Shown in pieces: positions 28,319 through 40,724 of a stretch of DNA of 64,000 bases. The number at the start of each line of letters is the position of its first letter. The first letter of the stretch is position 1. This stretch comes from Chionoecetes opilio (taxonomy: Eukaryota; Arthropoda; Malacostraca; Decapoda; Majidae): assembly GCA_016584305.1 (NCBI GenBank), contig JACEEZ010025422.1:1-64000 (forward strand). Reading direction: 5' to 3'. Position numbers and translations under genes: made by a program. The notes under the pieces were generated by a model that was not told where the DNA came from, did no database searches, and saw only the letters and a program-made list of their open reading frames with translations.

Positions 28319-29402
28319 ACTTCAAATTGTAGAAAACACCAACTCTCACTGATAACACTAGCTAAAATCAATTGAACAAAAACACTACATTTTTTTGGGG
28401 TTTATAGCAATATGATAAGTAAAAAATATTGTTATATATAACAATAACGCTACAGTTTACAAGACACTATGAAAAACCGCTTGCAAATATAACGTTTAGA
28501 TCACAATTAAATAAACCTAGACTCTTCTATTAATAGCTTAATGTAATGTAAGCTACTTATAGGTGCAAATTATTAAAAAAGAGATTTATTTAATATGTAG
28601 TAAACACTATATATCACTGAAAACTAGCTACAATCATGAAAACCTACATTTTATGGGTTATAGCAAATATAAATATACTTTTATAATAACAATAACGCTA
28701 CTTTTTACAAGTAAATATGTGAAACGGTTGCAAATACCGTTATACACAAAAAATAACCTTGACTACTTCTATTTATAGCTAATGTAATTATGAACTAGTC
28801 AATCATTCAAACCTAAAAGGATTATTACTTCAATTGTAGGAAACAGCTTTAATATCAAACACAGTAAAGAAATTGAAAAGCACTTTTGTGGGTTAAAGCA
28901 TTATCATAAGGTAAATTCCTTCTATTAATGATATAACACTACAGTTAAGAAGAAACTATGGAAAAACACTTATAATAAAAGTATAACATATAGAGTCTCA
29001 AACTCTATATAAGCTACATTTTTTAAAATAATTCAACGAAACAACTATAATTCACATTTTGAATTTCCCTATCATAAAAAGAGTGAATAAATGTCATTTG
29101 CATTTTTAGCCTATCAAAAATACATTAAAAAATTGAAAAATGTTGTTTTTAAGATCTAAAATATACCTAAATTTCATGAAAAATTCATATTTTTAGCTCA
29201 TAAACATTTTTAAATATCTTGTTAAAAAGGTGAATAATGTAAAATTTCAATTATTTAGCATTTCAAAAATACACATTAAAATCTTGAAAAAAGTTTTTTA
29301 AGATTAAAATGTATCTAAATTTCATTAAAAATCAATTTTTAGCTTTAATTTGTAAAATATAGTTGTAGCAAATATAAAAAGTAATTTACATATATAAATA
29401 AA
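28319..29402. repeat. HOR unit 22: 2A-D-2B, Z'-like
   Basis: A at 28319 and about 28588; D at 28827; B at 29083 and about 29230. From about 28,570 the sequence loses bases, especially G and C, so subtype marks are hard to read. Confidence 0.7.
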
Positions 29403-30536
29403 ATTTTCAATTTTGAAAAAAGACATTCTTACGATAAAGCTAACTTATTAAAACTTCATTTTTTGAGTTTTAGCAATATTTAGTAAAAATAGTTAAATAA
29501 TAAAGCTATAGTTTACAAGAAACTAGAAAAAACCTTGCAATATACAGTTATATCCACTAATAACTTACTCTTCTTAAAACTAATGTAGATTTACTTATAG
29601 GTGCAATATAAAAAAAGAGGATTTTATACTTCAATATGTAGGAAAAAAGCTATAATACTAACTAGTACAATCATTGAAAACACTACATTTTAGGTTTAAG
29701 CAATTAATAAGTATCACAAAGTTATTAAACTAACGCTACATTTTAAAGAAAATTAAAAACGGTTGCAATATAACTTATATCAAAAATAACTCTTACTCTT
29801 TATATACTTTGTAAGTTAAGCTTATAATGAATTATTCTAAAAAAATTTACTTAAATTTTAGGAAAAACAGTAAACACCGATAACTAGCTAAATCATTGAA
29901 AAAAACATTTTCGGTATATAAGCATTATCTAAGGTAAATTCCTTTATTAAAGATAATACATAAGAAGAATCTATGAAAACATTTTAAACAATTGTATAAC
30001 AATATAAAGCTCAAATCATTAAAAAACATTTGTAGTTTAAAATAGCAAATTCTAACGAAAACACTAAATTCCACATTGAATTTCTTAAAAAAAAAAACTA
30101 TAAATGTAATTTTGCATTTTTTAGCCTTTAAAAATTAAAACACTTGAAAAAACTTTTTTAAGAAAAAAAATAAATTCACATGAAATCAATTTTAAGCTCA
30201 TAATATGTAAAATTTTGTTGTTAAAAGTGCTATAAGTCAATTTCGACATTTTACCCTTCAAAAATACATAAAATGATAAAAATTATGTTAAGATTAAAAT
30301 GATACCTAAATTTCAAAAAATTCTTTAGTGCTATAACATTGTAAAATATAGTTGTGTAAAAGTGCGAAATAATTAAAAATTGACATTATTTAGATTTCAA
30401 AAATACATTCAAAATTTTGAAAAACATTGTTCAAGATTAAAATTGATATCTAAATTCATTTAAAAATATTTTAGTATTAATTTTGTAAAATTAGTTGTAG
30501 AAAAATAAAAAGCTATTAGCTACAGATAGTAGAAAA
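29403..30536. repeat. HOR unit 23: 2A-D-3B, type Y, degraded
   Basis: A at about 29403 and 29628; D at 29849; B at about 30097, 30229 and 30364. Y marks CAATATGTAGG, AAGTATCAC and ACGGTTGC survive. Modules are 20-40 bp short through deletions. Confidence 0.7.
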
Positions 30537-31570
30537 ATTAAATTTGTATAAATCAAAAATACTTTATATAATTAATTATTGAAAACACTACATTTTATGG
30601 GTTTATAGCATAGATAAGTAAAACTATTTATTTAAAAAACGCTACAGTTTACAAGAAACTAGCTAAAATGCTTGCAATAACCGTTTATAAATAAAAAACC
30701 TCTTAACTATTAATATTAATGTAATAAGCTACTTATAGGTGCAATTATTCAAAAAAGTATTTTTTACTTCATTTGTAGGAAAAATCACCTATATTCTAAT
30801 AGCTAAAATCATGTAAAAATACATTTTATGGGTTTATAGCAATATAAAAAGTAAAATTACCTTATATATACAAAACGCTACTATAAAAAATAGAAAACTT
30901 TGCAATATACTGTTTATACAATAAATAACCTTTAACTCTCTTTATTACTTAATGAAGAAACTATTATAAGTGCAATATATTTAAAAAAGGATTTTATCAA
31001 TTTGTAGGAAAAGCTTATATACGTAATACTAGCTAAATCATTAAAAAAAACATTTTGGGTAAAAAATTATCATAAGGTAAATCTTCTATTAATGATATAA
31101 ACTACAATTAAGAAAAACATATGAAAACACTATATAATAAATTGTATACAATATAGTCCAAACCCTTTAAAAGCTTACAGTATTTAAATACAATTCTAAC
31201 AAAACAACTAACTCCACATTTTGAATTTACTTATATAAAAAGAACTGAAAATGTCAATTTTCCACATTTTACCCTTTCAAAAATACATTAAAAACACTGA
31301 AAAATGTTGTTTAATTAAGATTAAATATACTAAAACATTAAAAAATTATTTTTAAGCTTATAACATTGTACAATATAGTTGTGTTAAAATGTGAAATGTA
31401 AATTTCAAAAGTTTAGTTTAAAATAACTTTTAAAAATTTTCTTGCAAAAAACATTGTTTAAGATTTAAAAATGATTAAATTTCATTAAAAATACATATTT
31501 TTACATTAATTTTGTAAAATATAGTTTGTAGCAAATATAAAAGCTATTTAGCTACAGTATAAAGAAATAT
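30537..31570. repeat. HOR unit 24: 2A-D-2B, Z'-like, degraded
   Basis: A at about 30537 and 30766; D at 30996; B at about 31243 and 31391. Same low-quality tract. D has ATTAATGAT and the first B has TTAAGATTAAA, as in Z' units. Confidence 0.7.
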
Positions 31571-32852
31571 ACTTCAATTTAGAAAAATAAACCATTTTCA
31601 CTGATAAAAGTAACTTCATTGAAAACACATTTATGGTTTATAGGAATAATTGATAAGGTAAAACTACTTGTATATAAACTACGTACAGTTACAAAGAACA
31701 GAAAAAAAGCATGAATAACGTTATATCACAATAATAACCTCTGAATCTTCTATTTAATAGCTTAAGTAATGTAAGCTACTTATAGGTGCAAATTATTCAA
31801 AAAAAGGATTTTATACTTCAATATGTAGGAAAACAGCTATAACACTGATAACTAGCTACAATCATTGAAAACACTAATTTTATGGGATTATAGCAATAAA
31901 TAAGTATCACTACTTGTATATATACAATAACGCTACAGTTTACAAGAAACTATGAAAAACGGTTGCAATATACCGTTATATCACAAATAAAACCTCTTAC
32001 TCTTCTATTATTAGCTTAATGTAATGTAATACTTATAAGTGCAAATTATTCTAAAAAAAGGATTGTTACTTCAATTTGTAGGAAAACAGCTATATATCAC
32101 CGATAACTAGCTAAAATCATTGAAAAGAACACATTTTGTGGGTATAAAGCATTATCATAAGGTAAATTCCTTCTATTAAAGAGATAACACTACAATTAAG
32201 AAGAAACTATGAAAAACACGTATAATATACAATTGTATCACAATATAGAGTCTCAAACTCCTATTATAAGCTTAGAGTAGTTTAAAATAGCAATTTCTAA
32301 CGAAAACAACTATAATTCCACATTTTGAATTTCTCTATCAAAAAAAATGCTGAATAATGTCAATTTCCGACATTTTTTAGCCCTTCAAAAATACATTAAA
32401 ACACTTGAAAAAACGTTGTTTTTAAGAATAAAATTGATACATAAATTACATGAAAAAATACATATTTTAAGCTCATAATATTGTAAAATATAGTTGTGTA
32501 AAAGTGCTGAATAATGTCAATTTTCGACATTTTTTAGCCCTTCAAAAATACATTAAAACACTTGAAAAAATGTTGTTTTTAAGATTAAAATTGATACCTA
32601 AATTTCATGAAAAATTCATATTTTTAGCTCATAACATTGTAAAATATAGTTGTGTAAAAGTGCTGAATAATGTAAAATTTCGACATTATTTAGCATTTCA
32701 AAAATACATTAAAATTCTTGAAAAAACATTGTTTATAAGATTAAAATTGATATCTAAATTTCATTAAAAATACATATTTTTAGCTATTAATTTTGTAAAA
32801 TATAGTTGTAGCAAATATAAAAAGCTATTTAGCTACAGATATAAAGAAATAT
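31571..32852. repeat. HOR unit 25: 2A-D-3B, type Y with B1-like second B
   Basis: A at 31571 and 31815; D at 32068; B at 32349, 32506 and 32662. Clean from about 31,740. The middle B is B1-like (GTCAATTTTCGACATT, AGCCCTTC) with a B2 tail, as in unit 5. Confidence 0.93.
32227..32238. other. 12-bp perfect palindrome in module D
   Basis: ATACAATTGTAT is self-complementary. It is present in most D copies. In D copies of units 44, 45 and 46 it is ATACAATTTTAT and no longer symmetric. Confidence 0.85.
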
Positions 32853-34007
32853 ACTTCAATTTGTAGAAAATAACCATTCTTCACTGATAACTAGCTAACT
32901 TCATTGAAAACACTACATTTTATGGGTTTATAGGAATATGATAAGTAAAACTACTTGTATATATACAATAACGCTACAGTTTACAAGAAACTATGAAAAA
33001 TGCTGGCAATATACCGTTATATCACAATAAATAACCTCTTACTCTTCTATTTAATAGCTTAATGTAATGTAAGCTACTTATAGGTGCATATTATTCTAAA
33101 AAGAGTATTTTTTACTTCAATTTGTAGGAAAACAGCTATATATCACTGATAACTAGCTAAAATCATTGAAAACACTACATTTTATGGGTTTATAGCAATA
33201 TAATAAGTAAAACTACCTGTATATATACAATAACGCTACAGTTTAGAAGAAACTATGAAAAACGCTTGCAATATACTGTTATATCACAATAAATAACCTC
33301 TTACTCTTCTATTTATTAGCTTAATGTAATGTAAACTACTTATAAGTGCAATTTATTCTAAAAAAAGGATTGTTTACTTCAATTTGTAGGAAAACAGCTA
33401 TATATCACCGATAACTAGCTAAAATCATTGAAAAGAACACATTTTGTGGGTATAAAGCATTATCATAAGGTAAACTCCTTCTATTAATGATATAACACAA
33501 CAATTAAGAAGAAACTATGAAAAACACGTATAATATACAATTGTATCACAATATAGAGTCTCAAACTCCTATTATAAGCTTACAGTAGTTTAAAATAGCA
33601 ATTTCTAACGTAAAAAACTATAATTCCACATTTTGAATTTCTCTATCAAAAAAAGAGCTGAATAATGTCAATTTTCGACATTTTTTAGCCACCCTTCAAA
33701 AATACATTAAAAAACTTTAAAAAAAAAAAGAGGTTTTAAGAATAAAATTAGATCCCTAAATTTCATGAAAACTCATATTTATAGCTCATAACATTGTAAA
33801 ATATAGTTGTGTAAAGTGCTGATAATATAAAAATTCGACATTATTTAGCATTTCAAAAAATACATTAAAATTCTGAAAAACATTGTTTTTAAGATTAAAA
33901 TTCAATATCTAAATTCATGAAAAATAATATTTTTAACTATTAATTTGTTAAAATAATAGTTGTAGCAAAATAAAAAGCCTATTTAGCTACAAGATATTAA
34001 AGAATAT
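32853..34007. repeat. HOR unit 26: 2A-D-2B, type X with expanded A run
   Basis: A at 32853 and 33114; D at 33376; chimeric B at 33657 with ACTTTAAAAAAAAAAAG and GATCCC; B3 at 33818. Clean to about 33,690. Confidence 0.9.
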
Positions 34008-35443
34008 ACTTCAATTTGTAGAAAATAACCAAACTCTTCACTGATAACTAGCTAAAATCATGAAAACATTACATTTTAAGGGTTTATAGCAATATGATAA
34101 GTTAAAACTGATTGTATATATACCATAACGCTGCAGTTTATAAGAAATCTATGAAAAACGTGCAAGGTATACCGTTAGTCACAATAAAAACCTCTTTACT
34201 CTTCAGTTAATAGTCTTAAGTAATTGTAAGCACTTATAGGTGCATATTATCTAAAAAGAGGATTTGTACTTCAATTTGTAGGGGAAACATGCTATATATC
34301 ACTGATAACTAGCTAAAAATCATTGAAAACACTACATTTTATGGGTTTATAGCAATATAATAAGTAAAAATAACCGTATAATACAATAACGCTACAGTTT
34401 AGAAAAACTATGAAAAACGCTTGCAATTATACCGTTATATTCACCAATAATAACCTCTTACTCTTCTATTTATTAGCTTAAATGTAATGTTAGGCTCTTA
34501 TAGTGCAAATTATTTTAAAAAGAGGATTTACACTTCAATTTGTATGGAGAAGCAGCTGTATATCACCGGTAAATAGCTAAAAATCATTGGAAAACAATAC
34601 ATTTTATGGTTGATAGCAATATGATAAGTAAAACTACTTGTATATATACAAAAACGCTACAGTTTACAAGAAATATGAAAAACGCTCGCAATATACCGTT
34701 TTATATCACAATAAATACCCTCTGACTCTTCTATATAATAGCTAATGTAAGTTTAAGCACTTATAGGTGCAAGTTATTCTAAAAAAGAGGATTTTTTATT
34801 CAATTTGTAGAAAACAGCTATTATTATCACCGATATAACTAGCTAAAACCATTGAAAAGAACACATTTGTGGTATAAAGCATTATCATAAGGTTATATTC
34901 ATTGTCTATAATGATATACACTCAATATAAGAAAGAAAACTATGAAAAAACACGTATAATAACAATTGTATCACAATTAGAGTCTCAAAAACTCCTATAT
35001 AAGCTTACAGTAGTTTTTTAAAAATAGCAATTCTACCCGAAACAACTATATTCCACATTTTGAATTTCTCTATCTAATCTCTACCTCTATTTTTTCAAAA
35101 GGGCTGTAATAATCTCAATTCTCGACATTATTTAGCCCTTCAAAAAACATTTAAAACACTTGAAAACGTTGTTTTTAAAAATAAAATGTACATTTAAATT
35201 ACATGAAAAATACATATTTTAAGCTAATAATATTGAAAATATAGTTGTGTAAAAGGATGGAATATTGTCATATTTCGACATTTTTTAGGCTTTCAAAAAA
35301 CATTTAAAAAACTTGAAAAAACGTTGTTTTTAAGATAAAATTGAACATAAATTTTATGAAAAATAGATATTTTAGCTATAATTTTGTAAAATATAGATGC
35401 AGCAAAATATAAACAAGATAATTTGCTAATATATAAGAAATAT
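34008..35443. repeat. HOR unit 27: 3A-D2-2B
   Basis: A at 34008, 34268 and 34532; D2 at 34798; B at 35103 and 35256. The last B has a B2 head and a B3-like tail (ATAGATGCAGC), a chimera shared with units 29, 32 and 34. Confidence 0.83.
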
Positions 35444-36885
35444 ACTTCAATTTGTAGAAAAAAACAACTCTTCACTGAAACTACGCTTAAAATCATTGAA
35501 AACACTACATTTTTATTGTGGGTTTATAGCAAATATGATAAGTAAAACATACTTGTATATATAACAAAACGCTTTACAGTTTACAAGAAAACTATGAAAA
35601 AACGCTAGCAACTATACCGTTATATCAAAATAAAATAACCTCTTACTCTTCTATTTAATAGCTTAATGTAATGTAAGCTACTTATAGGTGCAAATTATTC
35701 TAAAAAAGAGGATTTTATACTTCAATTTGTAGGAAAACAGCTATATATCAACGATAAATAGCCTAATATACTGAAAACACTACATTTTATGGGTTTATAG
35801 CAAATATGATAAGTAAAAAACTCTTTGATATATACAAGAACGGCAACAGTTACAGAAACTATGAAAAAACGCTGCAATATCACCGTATATTACAATAATA
35901 ACTCTCTTACTCTTCCATTTATTAGCTTAATGTATTGTAAGTACTTATAGGTGAAATTATCTTTAAAAAGAGGATTTTCATACTCAATTTGTAGGAAAAC
36001 AGCTATATACAAGATAAATAGCTAATTTGTTTCCCTCACTGAAAACACTAATTTATGGGTTTATAGCAATTGATAAGTAATAACTCTTTGTATATATTAC
36101 AATAACGCAACAGTTTACAAGAAAACTATGAAAAAAACGCTTGCAATATACCGTTATATTAAATAAATAACCTCCTACTCTTCCATTTATTAGGCTAATG
36201 TAAGAAAGTACTTAGAGGTCAAAATTATTATAAAAAAAGGATTGTATACTTCAATTTGTAGGGAAAAAACATCATTATATCACCGATAACTAGTTAAAAT
36301 CATTGAAAAGAACACATTTTGAGGGTTTATAAAGCATTATCATAAGGTTAAATTCCTTCTATTAATGAGATAACACTACAATTAAGACGAAATTATTGAA
36401 AAAACACTGTAGATATACAATTGTATCACTAATATAGAGTCATCACAACTGCCTATTAAAGATTACAGTAGTTCAAAATAGCAATTCTAAACGAAACACT
36501 ATAATCCACATTTTGAATTTCTCTACATTAAAAAGTGCTTAATAATGTCAATTTTCGACATTTTTTGCCCTTCAAACATACATTAAAACACTGAAATAAA
36601 ACGTTGTTTTAAGAATAAAATTGAACATAAATTTCATGAAAAACATATTTTAAGCTAATAATTTGTAAAGCATAGTTGGTGTAAAAGTGCTGACTGAATC
36701 ATGTCAAAATTTTTACATATTTAGCATTTCAAAAATACATTAAAAATACTTGAAAAAAACATTGTTTATCAGATTAACAAATTGATATCTAAATTCATGA
36801 AAAAACATATTTATAGCTATTAATTTTGTTAAATATAGTTGTAGCAAATATAAAAATTATTTAGCTACAGATATAAAAGAAATAT
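35444..36885. repeat. HOR unit 28: 3A-D-2B, 1.44-kb type
   Basis: A at 35444, 35719 and 35982; D at 36248; B at 36537 and 36689. D has AAGATTACAGTAGTTC in place of AAGCTTACAGTAGTTT and TTTTGAGGG in place of TTTTGTGGG; these are the marks of the later 1.42-kb block. Confidence 0.84.
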
Positions 36886-38210
36886 ACTTCAATTTGTAAG
36901 AAAAAACAAATTTCACTGATAACTAGCTAAAATCATTGAAAACATACATTTTTTGGGTTTATAGCATATGATAAGTAAAACTACTTGATAATACAATAAT
37001 AGCTACAGTTTACAAGAAACTATTAAAAACGCTTGCAATATACGTTAATCACAATAAATAACCTCTTACTATTCTAAATTTAATAAGCTTAATGTAATGT
37101 AAGCACTTATGAGGTGCATATATTTCTAAAAAGAGGAATTTTGTACTTCAATTTGTAGGAAAACAGCTATATATCCACTGATTAACTAGCTAAATCATTG
37201 AAAACACTACATTTTATGGGTTTATAGCATAATAATAAGGTAAAACTACCTGTATATATACAATAACGTAACAGTTTAGAAGAAACTATGAAAACGCTTG
37301 CAATATACCGTTATATCACAATATAAATAACCTCTTACTCTTTATTTATTGAGGCTTAATGTAAATGTAAGCTAATTATAGGTGCAAACTATTTGAAAAA
37401 GAGGATTTTACACTTCCAATTTGTTAGGAAAACAAGCTGTTATATCACCGATAAAATAGCTCTAAAACTCAGTTAATAACTTTCTATTTAATAAGCTAAT
37501 GTAATGTAAGCTACCTATAGGGCAAATTAATTCTAAAAAAGAGGATTTTTTACTTCAATTTGTAGGAAAAAAGCCTATATATCACCGCCAAACTAGCTAA
37601 AACCATTGAAAAAGAACACATTTTGTGGGGTATAAAGCATTATCATAAGGTAGATTCCTTCTATAATGATATAACACTACAAGTAAGAAGAAACTATGAC
37701 AAAAACACGTATAATATACAATGTATCACAATATAGAGTCTCAAACCCTATTATAGCTTACACAGTAGATTAAAATAGCAATTCGAACGAAAACAACTAT
37801 AATTCCACATTTTTTGAATTTCTCTAATCTAATCTTACCTCTATTTTTCTATAAGTGCCTGAATAATGTCAATTTCGACATTTTTTAGCACCTTCAAAAA
37901 TACATTTAAAACACCTCAAAAAAACGTTGTTTTTAAGAATAAAATTGATACATTAAATTACATGAAAAATACATATTTTTTAAGCTATAATATTGTAAAA
38001 TATAGTGTGTAAAAGTGCTAATATTGTCATATTTCGGACATTTTTTAGGCTTTCAAAAAACACTAAAACCACTTGAAAAAAACGTTGTTTTTAAGATTAA
38101 AATGGATACATAAAATTTATGAAAAATAGATATTTTTAGCTATTAAATTTTGTTAAAAATATAGATGCAGCCAAATATAAAAGCTATTTAGCTACAGATA
38201 TAAAGAAATA
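36886..38210. repeat. HOR unit 29: 2A-truncated A-D2-2B
   Basis: A at 36886 and 37145; a third A at 37412 of only about 140 bp; D2 at 37552; B at 37857 and 38017. The short A lacks about 125 bp between TAGCTCTAAAACTC and TAACTTTCTATTTA. Confidence 0.82.
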
Positions 38211-39375
38211 ACTCAATTGTAGGAAAAAATACAACTCTCACTGATAACTAAGCTAAAATCATTGAAACAAACATTTTTGGGTTATAGCAATATGATAAGT
38301 TAAAACTACTTGTATATATACAAAAACGCTACAGTTTACAAGAAACTATGAAAAACGCTAGAAGCAATATAACGTTAATCACAATAAATAACCTCTTACT
38401 CTTTCTATTAATAGCTAATGTATAATGTAAGCTACTTATAGGTGCCAAAAATATTCTAAAAAGAGATTTTATACTTCAAATTTGTAGGAGGAAAACAGCT
38501 ATATATCAACGATAAATAGTAATATCACTGAAAACACTACATTTTATGGGTTTATAGCAATATGATAAGGTTAAAACTCTTTGTATATATTACAATAAAC
38601 GCAACAGTTTACAAGAAAACTATGAAAAAAACGCTTGCAATATACCGTTTATTACAATAAAATAACTCTTACTCTTCTTTTATTAGCTCAATGTAATGAA
38701 ACTACTTATAGGTCAAATTATTCTTAAAAAAAAGGATTGATACTTCAATTGTAGGAAAAAAAACAGGCATCATATCACCGATAACTAGTTAAAAAAATCA
38801 TTGAAAAGAACCACATTTTGAGGGTAATAAAGATACATAAGGTAAATTCGTTCTATTAATGATTATAACACTACAATTAGACGAATTATGAAAAAACACG
38901 ATAATATACAATTGTATCACAATATAGAGTCTCAAATCCTATTATAAGATACAGTAGTTCAAAATAGCAATCTAACGGAAAACAACTATAAATCCACAAT
39001 TTTGGAAATTGGCGCATCATAAAAAGGGCTTAATAATGTCCAATTTTCGACATTTTTTTCCCACCAAAAATACATAAAACACTTGAAAAACACGTTGTTT
39101 TTAAGAATAAAATTGATACATAAATCATGAAAAATACATATTTTAAGCTCATAATATTGTAAAGCCATAGTTGTGTAAAAGTGCTGAATCATGTCAAATT
39201 TTGATATTATTAGCATTTCAAAAACTACATTAAAATAACTGAAAAAACATTGTGTATAAGATTAAAAATTGATATTTCTAAAATTTCATGAAAAATTACC
39301 TATTATAGCTATTAATTTTGTAAATATAGTTGTAAGCAAATATAAGAAGTATTTAGTACAGATATAAAGAAATAG
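38211..39375. repeat. HOR unit 30: 2A-D-2B
   Basis: A at 38211 and 38473; D at 38742; B at 39028 and 39183. The D type is that of unit 28 (AGGGCTTAATAATG at the D/B join). The last B starts GAATCATGTCAAATTTTG. Confidence 0.82.
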
Positions 39376-40724
39376 ACCTTCAATTTGTAGAAAAAACAAC
39401 TCTTCACTGAATAAACTAGCCCCTAAAAGCATTGAAAAAATTACATTTTTTGGGTTTATAGCAATGATAAGTAAAACTACTTGTAATATACAATAACGCT
39501 ACCGTTACAAGAAACTATGAAAAAACCGCTTGCAACTATACCGTTAGATCACAATAAATAACCTCTTACTCTCTATTTAATAGCCTTACTGTAATGAAAA
39601 GCATACTTATAGCTGCAAATATTCTAAAAAGAGGAGTTATTTTAATACTTCAATTGTAGGAAAACAGCTCATATCACTGATAACTAGCTTAAAATCTATT
39701 GAAAAACACTACATTTATGGGTTTATTAGAAAATAATAAGTGTAAAACTACCTGTATATATACAATAACGCTACAGTTTAGAAGAAACTATGAAAAAAAC
39801 GCGTGCAATATACCGTTATCCACAAATAAAATAACCTCGACTCTTCTATTTACTAGCTAAAGGTAATTGTAAGCTACTTATAGGTGCAAATTATTCAAAA
39901 AAGACGGATTTTATACTTCAATTTGTAGGAAAAAACAGCTATATATCACAAAAAATAGCTAAAAAACCATTGAAAAGAAACACATTTGTGGGTAAAAGCA
40001 TTCAGCATAAGGTATATTCCTTCTATTAATTGGTATAACACTACAATAAGAAGAAACTACGAAAAAAACACGTAAATATACAATTGTATCCACATATAGA
40101 GTCTCAAACTCCTATTATAAGCTTACAGTAGTTTTTAAAATAGGGCCAAATTTTTTTTTTTTCTAACGAAAACAACCTATAATTCCACATTTTGATTTCT
40201 CTATCAAAAAAGAGCTGAATAATGTCAATTTTCGACATTTTTAGCCCTTCAAAAAATACATAAAACACTTGAAAAAAATAGTTTTTAAGAATTAAAATTG
40301 AAACATAAATTACATGAAAAATACATATTTTAAGATCATAATATTGTAAAATATAGTTGGGTAAAAGTGCTGGATTAATGTCATATTTCGGACATTTTTA
40401 GGCTTTCAAAATAACATTAAAACCTTCGAAAAAAACGTTGTTTTTAAGATTAAATTGATAACCTAAATTTCATGAAAAAATTCATATTTTTAGCTCAATA
40501 ACATTGTAAAAATATAGTTGTGTAAAAGTGCGAATAATGAAAATTTCGACATTATTTAGCATTTCAAAAAATACATTAAAATTCTTGAAAAAAAATATGT
40601 TTTCTTAAGAATTAAAATTGATATCTAAATTTCATGAAAAATATTCATATTTTTAGCTATAATTTTGTAAATATAGTTGTAAGCAATATAAAAAGCATTA
40701 GCTACGATATAAAGAAATATCTAT
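39376..40724. repeat. HOR unit 31: 2A-D-3B
   Basis: A at 39376 and 39647; D at 39915; B at 40214, 40369 and 40530. A T run in D at about 40143-40162 is probably an artefact. Confidence 0.82.

Larger units (their letters stand above)
28570..31740. other. Low-quality tract with loss of G and C
   Basis: Units 22-24 and the start of 25 are recognisable, but modules are shortened and many G and C bases are missing or replaced by A or T. The damage differs between adjacent copies. This fits weak read consensus better than biological divergence. Confidence 0.75.
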
